DNA of 22,236 bases from Ophiothrix spiculata (Eukaryota; Echinodermata; Ophiuroidea; Amphilepidida; Ophiotrichidae), in NCBI GenBank assembly GCA_000969725.1, contig JXSR01S028432.1. One strand, written 5' to 3'. A model generated the notes under the pieces. The model had not been told where the DNA came from. It saw only the letters and a program-made list of their open reading frames with translations, and did no database searches. Below are positions 9,162 to 19,578 of the stretch, one piece after another. Made by a program: the position numbers and the translations under genes. Within the stretch, counting starts at the first letter, position 1. The number at the start of each line of letters is the position of its first letter.

Positions 9162-9894
9162 TATAAGATTTCTCTTAAAGAGCCTTGCTTATCTCAGGAT
9201 TTCCATCATCTTGAATAGAAAATTGTTATTATGTGACAAATGTGGATTTAATCAGGAACAGGATGATGAGCAGAAGGAGATATTGAATACACCCTTAACT
9301 TACCCCGTGTTAAGTGATTTCATGCAAAGTATTTTCTCTATGTCTTGATTCAATCTAATGTATCAGGTGCAAGTGATATTTTTAAGAAATGCTGTTTAAT
9401 ACTTAATATTGACGTAACATTCAAATATTTTTCACAACGAATGACTCCATGTAATTTGACAAGGAATACTGTTCAACAAAATCAAGAACATAAAGAGTGC
9501 TGTACTTTACTACCTTTTAGGAAAACAGACCTTTATAAAATACAACAGTTGGTCAGCAGGATCAACATCATAAATGGAAATAAATCATTGTACTTTATAT
9601 GAGGACTTTTACATCTTTTTTTGATATGTTTTAAAGTAACCGAAATAAGAATTGTAGTTTAGATGATTTGAAGTCTTTTAAGTAATAATTTCAGATTTTT
9701 GTTGAAAAAAGTAATCGGTATGGAGATGAAAATTCTCTTAAACTATTGACACTCTAGTACACCTCATTGCAGTACTTATTCCAATGTACAAATCTGATAT
9801 CCGAAATTGGTTTGTGAGCTCTTAATCCACTCCATTATGTCTGGTAAACTATGACTAGTTCACACTTGTACAAAATATCGAAAATGTAAGTTAA

Positions 9895-10414
9895 AAAATT
9901 GTTTGTTTGCCCTCCATTGGCAAAATTAAAATTTTTGGTCCGTTGGTCGTTTGATCTTTTTTTTTTTTTTACTCTTACACATATATTTTAAAGAATGATG
10001 TCATATACCAAGCAATGTAGGGCTAAATCAAAGATTGTGGGTCATTGTTTAGAGGAAATAAGTATTTTATACTACTAAATGTGACTTTATACTGCTAAAT
10101 TTTATATTTTCCATCGAAAATATTGAGTTTTCATATTTTACATGTTTGAAAAAAAAACACCCTTAAATATTCTACCCAAATTTTTGGCGTTTTAGGGTCG
10201 GTGGCGTAGGGCCAAAGATTTTTTTTTACAGCCTGATCTACTTGCAGACATCCTATATGAACCAGGCAGTTTGCAAGGTTGATGCAATCAGATGAGTGTA
10301 TGTTTCTTTTCCATTTGTAATCATCTTTCTTCTAGCTTCTTCTCATTTAACAAACAGAAATGGCATTGTAATGGTATAATATAAAAATTGAATTCTATAT
10401 CAAACTACAACAAA
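9895..10414 (+). repeat. T-rich spacer with GGGTCGGTGGCG repeat scrap
   Basis: A stretch at about 10150-10226 runs from an A8-9 and CACCC start, through ACCCAAATTTTTGGCG and AGGGTCGGTGGCGTAGGGCC, to a T9 run. The leftmost part of the window (10-110) has a related order: A6 and CACCC, then ACCCAAATTGGG, then AGGGTCGGTCGC. A weaker echo, TTTTTGGTCCGTTGGTCG with a T14 run, lies at 9930-9970. They probably belong to one interspersed repeat family, which I cannot name. The rest of the spacer holds nothing recognisable. Confidence 0.4.
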
Positions 10415-11075
10415 TTGTTTTGCGAAAAAAGTTGAAACTTGAAAAACCGATGCTTCATGTCAGTAAATGTTTCAGCACATCTTCCAGTTGAAACCAACAT
10501 AATAATTATGCTTTAATAATACCACAGAATATTCTCCCTTCAATGTATGATTTATTTAAGATTTACCATCTGCTCTATGGTGAGAGTATTTCGGCTAGGG
10601 ATCAATGAATGGAACAAGTTATGGCCACTCTCTCAATTCTCAAATCTTGAATGAATGTAAACACTCTTCCCTGGTTAATTAAAATGTCACTTCATTTGTT
10701 TACCTTACGTTATCTAGGTGTTACATTACGTGCAGTTTTGACATTTTGAATCTAGATTACATTTCAATAATTGAAATTCATTACGGAATATTTAAATGAA
10801 TATACTTGAATTATACATAGGTTGCCTTTGATTTTAACCAAATTTGCAATATGAAGGGTTCTTTTGGAAATTGGATGATCCATTGTTTTGTAGATGGAAA
10901 TCTCATATTCATGTAGAATTTAAATTAGTGCAGCTACAGGTTGTTGCAAAAAAAATTGCAAAAAGTATAGAAATTTGACTAAGTGGATGCTTCATGTCAA
11001 TAAATGTTGCAATTAAATTGAATACTTATTTGATTATCATTCCTTGCATGATATTTAATAAGTTTCTACCATAAA
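10415..11075 (+). repeat. Array unit 0, diverged founder-like copy
   Basis: It aligns with the later units through GCTTCATGTCAGTAAATG, TAGGGATCAATGAAT, ATCTAGGTGTTACATTACG, TTGAAATTCATTACGGAATA and GTGCAGCTACAGGTTGTT. It lacks the GTGCTCCTTGAAGATG block, where it reads unrelated sequence. The much higher divergence shows that the array began with an ancient duplication and was re-amplified later from one side only. Confidence 0.75.
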
Positions 11076-11740
11076 GTAGGATTTCAGACACACAATCAGT
11101 GCTCCTTGAAGATGTTGAGTGTCTAATTTAGGGATCAATGAACTGAACATGTCATCTCCATCTTGGCTGAATGCAAACACCAGGCCCTGGATAATTACAA
11201 TTTCACTTTATTCGGTTGTCTTGCCTTTCTCACAATCTAGGTGTTGCTTATCATGCAATCTTGACATTTTGAAAGTAGATTACCTTGCATTCATTGAAAT
11301 TCATTACAGAATAATTAAATGAATAGATTTGAATTAAACATAGGTTACCTTTGATTGTAAACAAATTGGTAATATCAAGGGTTCTTTGGGAAATGAGATG
11401 ATCAGACTATGTATCTATTGTTTGGTAGATGGAAATCTGATATTCATGTAGGATTTGAATAAGTGCAGCTACAGGTTGTTAGGTAAGGCTCTTATTTGGC
11501 AGGTCTCTTTTTTTTTGTTTTCTTTTTTTTTTTTTGTTATCCATGTAAGTGTGGCATTTTTAAAGATCTTGGTTTATATTTAAAAACTTTCCATGCAAAA
11601 ATGGTTTTACCTGATGCAAAAAGTATAGAAATTTGACTAAATTGATGCTACTTATAAGTATGTGTTGCTATACATATTTGAATTGAATACTGGTTTGATT
11701 ATCATTCCTTCTGTGATATTTAATAAATTTCTCCCATAAA
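11076..11740 (+). repeat. Array unit 1, full length with long T-rich linker
   Basis: This is a full core followed by a linker holding an interrupted T run (about 11508-11535) that is far longer than the 7-T version in unit 2. It reads CATGTCATCTCCATCTTGG where the other units read CAGGTCATATCACACTC, a small deletion private to this copy. Confidence 0.85.
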
Positions 11741-12394
11741 GTAGGATTTCAGACATGCAATCAGTGCTCCTTGAAGATGTTGAGTGTCTAATTTAGGGAT
11801 CAATGAACTCAACAGGTCATATCACACTCTTCATCTTGGTTGAATGCAAACACCTGGCCCTGGATAATCACAATTTTACTTAATTTACCTGTCTTTCCTT
11901 ACTCACAATCTAGGTGTTACTTAACATGCAATCCTGACATTTTGAAAGTGGATTACCTTGCATTCATTGAAATTCATTACTGAATATTTAAATGAATATA
12001 CTTGAATTATACATAGGTTGCCTTTGTGATTTTAACCACATTTGCAATATCAAAGGTTCTTGGGAAATTGGATCATCAGATTATGGATCCATTGTTTTGT
12101 AGATGGAAATCTGATGTTCATATAGGATTTGAATTAGTGCAGCTACAGGTTGTTAGGTAAGGTTCTTATTTGGCGAGTCTTTTTTTGTTATCCATGCAAG
12201 TGTGGCATTTTTAAAGATCTTTTTGTTTTATGTTTTAAAACTTTACATGCAAAAATGGTTTTACCTGATGCAAAAAGTATAGACATTTGACTTAAATGAT
12301 GCTACATATAAGTAAGTGTTGCTATACATATTGAAATTGAATACTGGTTTGATTATCATTCCTTCTATGATATTTAATAAGTTTCTCCCATAAA
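11741..12394 (+). repeat. Array unit 2, full length
   Basis: This is a full core plus linker, with a short T7 run at 12180-12186 and the shared TTATCCATGCAAGTGTGGCA linker sequence. It is the closest match to unit 1 over the linker and to units 3-5 over the core. Confidence 0.88.
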
Positions 12395-12844
12395 GTAGGA
12401 TTTCAGACACACAATCAGTGCTCCTTGAAGATGTTGAGTGTCTAATTTAGGGATCAATGAACTCAACAGGTCATATCACACTCTTTATCTTGGCTGAATG
12501 CAAACACCTGGCCCTGGATAATTACAATTTCACTCAATTTACTTGTCTTGCCTTACTCACAATCTAGGTGTTACTTAACATGCAATCTTGACATTTTGTA
12601 AGTGGATTACATTGCATTCATTGAAATTCATTACAGAATAATTAAATGAATAGATTTGAATTAAACAAAGGTTACCTTTGATTGTTAACAAATTGGTAAT
12701 TTCAAGGGTTCATTGGGAAATGAGATTATTAGATATTTCCTCAATAGATGGAAGAAGAAGAAGTCTGGAATTGGTAATTTCAAGGGTTCTTTGGGAAATT
12801 GGATCATCATTCCTTCTATGATATTTAATACGTTTCTCCCATAA
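12395..12844 (+). repeat. Array unit 3, shortened by an internal junction
   Basis: The core is intact, but the linker is replaced by a novel GATGGAAGAAGAAGAAGTCTG stretch. A second copy of TTGGTAATTTCAAGGGTTC follows (about 12692 and 12771). At about 12801-12812 the sequence then jumps from GGAAATTGGATCATCA directly into ATTCCTTCTATGATAT. The junction falls in an ATCATCA/ATTATCA overlap, as expected for recombination between misaligned units. Confidence 0.82.
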
Positions 12845-13327
12845 GTTGGATTTCAGACACACAATCAGTGCTCCTTGAAGATGTTGAGTGTCTCATTTAG
12901 GGATCAGTGAACTCAACAGGTCATATCACACTCTCAATCTTGGCTGAATGCAAACACCTGGCCCTGGATAATTACAATTTCACTTTATTCGGTTGTCTTG
13001 CCTTACTCACAATCTAGGTGTTGCTTAACATGCAATCTTGACATTTTGAAAGTGGATTACTTTGCATTCATTGAAATTCATTACAGAATAATTAAATGAA
13101 TTAGATTTGAATAAAACATGGGTTACCTTTGATTGTAAACAAATTGGTAATTTCAAGGGTTCATTGGGAAATGAGATGATTAGATATTTGCTCAATAGTT
13201 GGACAGATGGAAATCTGATGTTTTTGTATGATTGTAATTTGCGCAACTACAGGTAGTTTATATACTGTATTATAAGTCGATTTTTTTGCATGAATTTTAT
13301 TTTTGATGCACTCTTCGTCTTGGCCGA
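12845..13327 (+). repeat. Array unit 4, shortened, chimeric 3' end
   Basis: This unit has an intact core followed by TATACTGTATTATAAGTCGA, a tail shared only with unit 5. At 13310-13330 it changes into CACTCTTCGTCTTGGCCGA, a version of the internal CACTCTTCATCTTGGCTGA core segment, which is fused directly to GTAGGATTTCAG. This is a second independent misalignment junction. Two minus-strand open frames crossing it are fortuitous. Confidence 0.82.
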
Positions 13328-13900
13328 GTAGGATTTCAGACACACAATCAGTGCTCCTTGAAGATGTTGAGTGTCTAATTAAGGGATCAATGAATTGAAC
13401 AGGTCATATCACACTCTTCATCTTGGCTGAATGCAAACACCTGGCCCTGGATAATTACAATTTCACTCAATTTACTTGTCTTGCCTTACTCACAATCTAG
13501 GTGTTACTAAACATGCAATCCTGACATATTGAAAGTGGATTACCTTGCATTCATTGAAATTCATTACAGAATAATTAAATGAATCAATTTGAATTAAACA
13601 TAGGTTACCTTTGATGGTAAACAAATTGGTAATTTCAACGGTTCATTTAGGAAATGAGATGATTAGATATTCCCTTAATAGTTGGACAGATGGAAATCTG
13701 GGCCCATATTCATGAAACACCGCTGACTCTTTGTCTACCTGTCAAATTTTGACAGGTATACAATAGATTAGCAGCCAACTTGAGTTAGCGGTATTTCATG
13801 AATATTGGCCCAGATGTTTATGTATGATTGTAATTTGAGCAACTACAGGTAGTTATATACTGTATTATAAGTCAATATTTTTGCATGAATTTTATTTTTG
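13328..13900 (+). repeat. Array unit 5, last copy, carries a foldback insertion
   Basis: The core is full, followed by the same TATACTGTATTATAAGTC tail as unit 4, after which similarity to the array ends at about 13900. The 113-bp foldback element at 13700-13812 interrupts the segment GGACAGATGGAAATCT/GATGTTT, which is continuous in unit 4 (13201-13222). Confidence 0.85.
13700..13812. mobile_element. 113-bp foldback MITE (GGGCCCATATTCATGAAA ends)
   Basis: The left end GGGCCCATATTCATGAAACA runs on into CCGCTGACTC. It is matched in reverse complement by the right end (TGGGCCAATATTCATGAAAT, then ACCGCTAACTC). A second inner inverted pair, ACCTGTCAAA and TTTGACAGGT, makes nearly the whole element a hairpin. 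Comparison with unit 4 gives the exact insert and shows no evident target duplication. It is too small to encode anything. Similar CCCATATTCATGAA-ended elements are common in invertebrate genomes, but the transposase class is unknown to me. Confidence 0.88.
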
Positions 13901-14273
13901 TGAATAAGCATTCAACCTTGAATTTATCCACTTCTTGAAGAATACTGTTGTAGCTTTATCTTTGAACATCAAGTTGATTTGTCTGTATTCATAAATGAAT
14001 ATTTTTTACTTATAATTGATGCAATGTCACACTTATGGTTTTCAGCCAGCAGGAACTTGCATTTCCACTACATGCAGCAATTTTTTTTACACTGAAGCTA
14101 TCAATGCCTTTGGCTGAAGCCGCAATTACAACAACAGCAAATTCTGGATTAAAATTACTGGTTTATCTTAAATACCTTTTAATCTTAATTCTTTAAAAGG
14201 ATGAGAATCAATGAGATAATTCTCATTTTTTGTGTTAACATTTCAACAAATAAATTTATATTAGAAATGCTTA
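13901..14273. other. Unassigned AT-rich DNA
   Basis: No gene or repeat can be supported here. A small inverted pair, ATGAGAAT and ATTCTCAT, lies at 14201-14226. Confidence 0.4.
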
Positions 14274-14512
14274 GGGAAGACACATAAACTAGTGTGTGCT
14301 TCAGATATCTGCACTAGTCGGAACAGTTGATTTCTCCACTAATCTTAAACATATCGATAATTCGTCTTATCCACACATTTTGTTGTGTGCCTGTGTACTA
14401 TATCTATGATTTTAAAGCATTAAATTGAATATGTTCCAGCCAGATGCCCAAAATTGGACTTTTCCGTTTAGTTCAGATAACGGCAAGCTCGTTCAGTTTA
14501 TGTGTCTCCCCA
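14274..14512. mobile_element. 239-bp MITE, mariner-like TA flanks
   Basis: The left end GGGAAGACACATAAACT (14274-14290) pairs with the right end AGTTTATGTGTCTCCCCA (14495-14512). Imperfect inverted similarity continues inward for about 45 bp more (GTGCTTCAGATATCTGCACT against GAGCTTGCCGTTATCTGAAC on the other strand). TA flanks both sides (14272-14273 and 14513-14514), as expected for Tc1/mariner-type insertion, although a TA pair alone is weak evidence. There is no ORF inside. Confidence 0.7.
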
Positions 14513-14514
14513 TA

Positions 14515-15460
14515 GCTACCCAGAAAAGAAATAAAAAAAGCAAAATCCAAAACTCAGCTGAACCACACATCTCAAACCATAGGCGAAGTTCCAAGTATTT
14601 TTAATTAAAACAAAAACCATCCGACACCTTGAGCAGCTTGTGAAGGTCAATGGCGCTTACATGTAACATAATACAATGCATAAATATCTTCTTCATATTA
14701 AACTACATGTATAACCTTTAATGACTAAGAGAGCCTCAGTTCATAAAACCTCAAGTTTTAATAAAAACCCAAACCATGTTTAAAAGGAGTTTTTGTAACC
14801 CTATACGTTGATGCATTTGGCATAGGAGCCAAATATGTAATAGGATGCTAAAAAGAGGCCATAGCGTTTGTTATTTGGTATTTTTTTCTTAAATGTTAAT
14901 ATTGGAAAAATAAAACTATATTTCGAAATAAGAATAAGGCGGAGATTTTTGTAATTTTCACATGCAAAATGCATTTTTGCTTTATTGAAGTCTAGACTAG
15001 AGACAGGTATTAATATTCCAAGATGGAATAGGTAAAGTATCATGTACGATGGATAAGTGGATAGTATTCTGTCTAGGATGAAGTGCAATCTTCGAGGTAG
15101 AGGGAATTTTTGTGAGCGTTATTTGATTATTATTGAGTTTGAAATGCAAGTCTGAAAGTCTTCTTAATCTCAATCAGTCAGTGAAGAAAATTAAAATATC
15201 AAGTTAATCTGTTATTTCATTCTTAGTGTAAACCAAAAACTATTTGTGGGTTTAAAAGTTTCATTGTTTTCTAAAGCTTAAGATTTGTGTGATATTTTAT
15301 TATTTCATTACATCTTATGTTTTTCATACATATAGGAGAAATTCAATTGAAGAAAACCAAGACTTCCTAATTAGTATCAAATATTCTAGTCTTTAAAAAC
15401 TCATATATTGTGCACATTTTTCCCCCTTTTCTGTCCTTTTTATCCTTTATGTTATTGATA
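14515..15460. other. Unassigned DNA
   Basis: I see no supportable gene, RNA or repeat. A 95-codon minus-strand open frame (14801-15088) has the Ile/Leu/Phe/Lys-rich composition of random AT-rich DNA, with no motif and no conserved copy. Confidence 0.45.
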
Positions 15461-15820
15461 AAAGCAATACTATAAAATTTTGATCAAAAATGGTTTACAG
15501 TAAAAACATCATAAAATGTAGGAATGTGACTATCTAAAAGCGTTTTCAAGAGTATTTTGTGAAAAAAATTGTTTTGTTACAAAAAAATGGATAAAAAGTG
15601 CACACATGCTTTCCTATACTAATACACACATGTGGAATTAAATTCAGGATCCCGAATTTAATTCAACAAATGGCCATAACAGAAAAACAAAGCATCTTTG
15701 AGCCAAATCGTTTAGAGGGTTTTTCATATCTACCAAAAACAAACCTAATAAGCCAAAAAAAAAATCACAAGTCGTAGGTGACAGGGGCGCTTCAATTTTA
15801 ACACTTTATAGTATTGCTTT
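15461..15820. mobile_element. 360-bp MITE-like element, AAAGCAATACTATAAA ends
   Basis: Perfect 16-bp terminal inverted repeats, AAAGCAATACTATAAA at 15461-15476 and TTTATAGTATTGCTTT at 15805-15820, bound the element. A perfect inner hairpin lies at 15635-15645/15654-15664 (GAATTAAATTC and GAATTTAATTC) around an AGGATCCC loop. The left flank is TA while the right is AA, so a target duplication cannot be shown. There is no ORF. Two perfect inverted pairs in 360 bp make a transposon remnant the likeliest reading. Confidence 0.65.
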
Positions 15821-16929
15821 AATTATGTCATACACAACTGAGGTCACGTTATTGAATGAAAGTATTTTGAATCTGCTGTGATTTGTGGATAACCCATTTT
15901 ATGAAGAATATAACATACGTTTTAAATTATGATCAGTGAATCAGTCCCATGGTTGAAGAATGTGCCTTAACGGAAAACATCCAAGCAGTAGATCTATATT
16001 TTACTTCTTAATAGGCCTAGTTGTTTTTTGGAAAATAATTGAAAAAATAAGCATGTTGAAAAAGTCTCAAAGCACTACTTGAACTTAAGTCTTCCTGACA
16101 TGAAAAATCAAGTGATTTTCTGTACAGCTTCATACGCTTATTTATATGAACAAATAGATTGACTCGTTTCTCAAGTTTTACCATTCCTGTGGGACGATTG
16201 AAATGAGTGATAAGAATGGCTGACAATTTCTAGACATCTTGTCTCCTATTAATTAACGATGAAAGATCAGTTAGGAGAAAATGATGTATGTTAACTAATA
16301 TTCACTATAAACAACCATAAAAAGGGTATGTCTAACATGTGGGGTAAAGTTTTGTATTTTTGTAAAGGAAATGAGCTATGCAAAGATGGAATTTTTGTTT
16401 TCAAGTTTGTTTTTGATGCAGCTAAACACCATCAATAAAAAACTCATTTTAAATTATGCAGCAAAAGTAACTCCACTTATCGAGTGTGCAAGTCAAACCT
16501 TTTCCCCAATTCCAAATACATTTTTTCACAGCAGTTTATTTATGTTTACCAATTTATGTCTAGAGTTGGTTCAATCTAGATTTAAGGTCTGCTTTAATAA
16601 TGCCCTTATAGTAGCAGGGTTCTTTTTTGACTTCAATGTACGAAAAAATTTGACTTTTATCATTACGTTTCTTGCTGAGAGTAGACAAGTACACTATGTG
16701 GTTTCTTATGTATGATACTTTTCAACAGTCAGACTCATAAGTGATGTGATTATGTCTTTCTGATTTGGTGTTTAGAGATTAGTTGGATTAAGATGGGAAG
16801 GGGATAATCTCAATCGGGGATTAAGTTGAATTTTTGATATTTTTCTTGTGAATTACTGCTTCCTAGAATATAATATATGAACAGCTGAAATTTATTCAGA
16901 ACTTATATAAGACATGTGGTTGCCATACA
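15821..16929. other. Unassigned DNA
   Basis: A 114-codon plus-strand frame at 16371-16715 is the longest open run here. It has no recognisable domain, a Phe/Leu/Asn-heavy composition that fits AT-rich noise, and no second copy. I do not call it a gene, though a lineage-specific exon cannot be excluded. Confidence 0.45.
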
Positions 16930-17042
16930 TAGTATGGGCCATTTATTCTACTGCATATAGTTTGGTTTTTTGATGCCATCCACAGAAGCACAATTTAAGC
17001 TGAACTGTGAATGGAGTAGATCAATGTCTGTCATTTTACAAA

Positions 17043-17219
17043 GTTTATGTTAACATTATGCGAGGCTGGTGATTGCCCTGAAAATGTAAAACAACTCCGC
17101 TCATGTGCAATACTAGTGGGTGCACTAAACCATGTTTGGTACCATCCTGACACATCGCCAGGGGATAGAATTGAGGCTTGGACAGGGGGATACAGCAGGA
17201 ATTCTGGCTCTCAAAGTAA
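17043..17219 (+). pseudogene. Decayed duplicate of the terminal exon at 19579-19756
   Basis: This is the 177-bp counterpart of the copy-B exon, about 91% identical. At the aligned acceptor the AG of copy B (19577-19578) is AA here (17041-17042); an AG one base later would shift the frame. A 1-bp deletion near 17190 takes the reading frame out of register, so the conserved WTGGKLQEFWLSK ending is replaced by GYSRNSGSQSK. About nine of the substitutions change an amino acid (for example Glu to Ile, Ile to Arg, Leu to Ser) and only about four are silent, which fits neutral decay. No upstream exons are seen. It remains possible that A is the older locus and B the derived one, but B keeps the intact signals. 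Confidence 0.6.
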
Positions 17220-18154
17220 ATAGTGATATAGGCAAATAGGAAGAGTAATACATTTATGAAAATTTTCGGAAAGTTACTGTACATGCTAGCAAAGTACCAT
17301 CCGTAAAACTTTCACTGCACATACCTTTCTCTATCAAAAAGCATAGTAAAGGAGCGGTATTGTTTTGCAATCTCGGCATACATAAGTGAAAGTTGTCATT
17401 CAGGCAGTAGTCACCTTGTGAATTAAGTATTGTCAGCAATAAAGTTGTTATAATGTTTATAACATCTTTTGCTTGGTAACAAATTTCTAATTATACTAAT
17501 CAGTATTGACTTGAAATCTTAACATAATCAGTTGCAGAGTAATAAATATTTAATTTTCCAACCTATTTAAGATATGTTCAAGTAATGATTACTTATTATA
17601 TCAACAATCTAAATTCCCTAGTTGTAATGAATTGTCAACTTTATATCAGACATGCAACTCTCAAGTAACATTAATACAGCTGCTTAATATCCGATAAATA
17701 CATGAGAGAAACAGGAAATTAAGGAATCAAAATAGGTTAGGTCAGAGGAAACCTCTTCATATAATAGCTTTTGTCATTTATCTAGAGAGTCAGGAAAGGA
17801 AATATAGACGAGATATTCAAGTCCTCTTATTTAAGTGAAAATCTTGGATCTGATGCACTGAGGGTGAAATGTGATCCAATAAAGTAAATGAAAGTAACTA
17901 GGATGAATGGTAATGGATCGAGGGATGAAGCATTTTATTGTGAAATTCATATCAGTAGAAATCGTGGTGAAAATTGACAAGCTTTCCTCTGTGCTTCTTT
18001 GGTAATTCTTCTAATATTATGAGGTCACATGATCATAAAAGAACGAGTTGAGTTCATATATAAGAAGTTTTTGAAATGCATCCTTTAGATATTTAGACAT
18101 TTTACAGTGAATGATATGATCAAGATGAGATTAAATATTCTTTACTGACAGGCA

Positions 18155-18571
18155 GAGGTTTTTTCAAATTTACATTTTGTAGAAACTGGCAACTGTCTTA
18201 AGTTAGTTTTCAGCTTAAAATGTAATGTCAGAAAAACAAGTGACAAATGGTGTTTCCTCTTTACTCAAAGTTCAATTGATGTAATTAAATGTCCAGTTGT
18301 AGCCATCAAATGTAATTTAAATATGGAAAATGACTTGTAAACAGTGTTTCTTTGTAATTTTTGCAATTTGTTTCATTTGTGTAGCATTGCTTGAATTTGA
18401 ATATTATAATAACAACATTTATTTAGTCATCATAATTAAAAAAAAAACAACTAAACAATGATTATATAACAGTCAAGTAACATAAACGACTAGGTAGACC
18501 AAGCACAAAAAGTATTGTTTCTTGAGTGTTGGATATTTCTGTCATTGAATTCAGCTGTGAAAAAATTATCA
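18155..18571. other. 416-bp segment present in copy A, absent from copy B
   Basis: Copy B passes directly from ACTGACAGGCA to AATGATTAAAGATTAAAGG at 21450, whereas copy A has 416 bp between the same points. The segment is AT-rich without clear terminal inverted repeats, tail or target duplication. A deletion in B is as likely as an insertion in A. Confidence 0.75.
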
Positions 18572-19578
18572 AATAATTAAAGATTAAAGGAGGTACCGAA
18601 TAAACTCTCAACTCCCCATCTGGAACACAGTCTCGTCACGTTGCTTGCTTCGGTGCAATTCCCAAGAGCCTGTATGCAAATATTGAATATAGCGGCAATT
18701 TATTTTCTGTGAGTTTTGACCAAGAAACAATCAATGTGACATTTTCAATTTACACAAGAGATGGTAGATCAACAGCAGTGTAATCAAATGGAATATCCAT
18801 GATGAGAATTGAGATAGGACGGTTACATATTTGTTATGGTTTAGTGCTCAGTAGAAAATCTAACAGGTTGTTTTTGCTAGGTTACTAATGAAACAGTTTG
18901 TTTTGTTTGTGATGGGTTAATGAGGATCTATGAATAAACATATCTTGAAAAGCAAAAATAGTTTAAGTTTTAATTTGTGTATCCTTTGCAAACAAAAGTT
19001 TTTCTTACAAAAAAAAAGTTTGGTTTTAACTGTATTGATAACTCGCACATTGATAAAACCAGGAATTAAAAGAACTTGTGTTGCCTCTTTGTAACAAAAA
19101 AATCCATAAACCAAGACCTATATTCTGGATGATGGCTATCAAACTTTCCATGTAATTCCCTGCAGAGGGAACAGCTTTTCAAAAAAGAGTGAAACAGTAT
19201 CTGAAAGCAATTGAGAAAGATTTCCTTGTGAATTGAAAACCATTCTTCTTAGTTTTATTGTATAAGAAACTTGTATTGGATACAAAAGTGTTAAAGATTT
19301 TCGTAAGGGACACGAAAATGAACAGGGTAAAATGAAGTGAAATGTGCAAGGGTTGGTCTGAAATAAAAGAAGGAATTTATTATACAGGCTTTTTTTTGGT
19401 GAAATCTAGGGAAACTTGATATGAAACTAAATATGTACAGAACTTAATTCTGATGATTAGTTTGGGTTATTTACCAATTATTTCACTGCATGCATCTTAG
19501 TACTGGTATTCCAGTGCCAGTGCTGTTTAATTTAAGCTTATCTATGAACGGAGTGGTTAATGTCTGTCATGTTTCCAG

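Larger units (their letters stand above)
6537..9895 (+). repeat. Old segmental duplication, copy D (partner at 1095-3400)
   Basis: This copy is collinear with copy C but about 1 kb longer. The extra length is largely explained by a SINE plus duplicated flank at 6924-7370, an insertion zone at about 7545-8470 holding another SINE and a 432-bp MITE, and a 209-bp local duplication carrying a further SINE at 8816-9077. It is the more heavily invaded copy, although it lacks the 2765-3165 segment of C. There is no coding content. Confidence 0.85.
10415..13900 (+). repeat. Tandem array of about six related units (about 450-665 bp)
   Basis: Using the landmark GTAGGATTTCAGACACACAA, units start at about 11076, 11741, 12395, 12845 and 13328, giving spacings of 665, 654, 450 and 483 bp. 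A more diverged unit precedes them (10415-11075). Each unit shares a core running from GTGCTCCTTGAAGATGTTGA through AGGGATCAATGAAC, AAACACCTGGCCCTGGATAA and CACAATCTAGGTGTT to CATTCATTGAAATTCATTAC. The five later cores are about 93-97% identical by eye, while the first is nearer 75%. The shorter units lack the T-rich linker and TTTGATTATCATTCCTTCT block. No reading frame is conserved across units, so this is a local non-coding array, perhaps intronic or intergenic. Confidence 0.92.
16930..19470 (+). repeat. Young tandem segmental duplication, copy A
   Basis: Copy A is collinear with copy B at 19471-22236. Matching points include 17043 against 19579 (exon block), 17727 against 21017, 18581 against 21460, and 19321 against 22190. 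Divergence in the best blocks looks like 6-9% by eye, clearly younger than the C/D duplication. Copy A contains a 416-bp segment (18155-18571) that B lacks, while B contains several hundred extra bases between 19790 and 20780. Identity fades upstream of about 16940. Confidence 0.93.

Noticed and set aside
10415-13900. CRISPR-like or snoRNA cluster reading of the array
   Set aside because: The units are hundreds of bases long with no short repeat-spacer pattern. I could not find consistently placed C/D or H/ACA boxes across units.
16371-16715. 114-codon plus-strand ORF
   Set aside because: It has a hydrophobic, AT-driven composition, no motif, no splice or promoter support and no second copy. 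It is left as unassigned.
17045-17439. Minus-strand ORFs over the duplicated exon, also at 19581-19790
   Set aside because: They are antisense shadows of the plus-strand exon. The plus strand has the acceptor, frame and stop.
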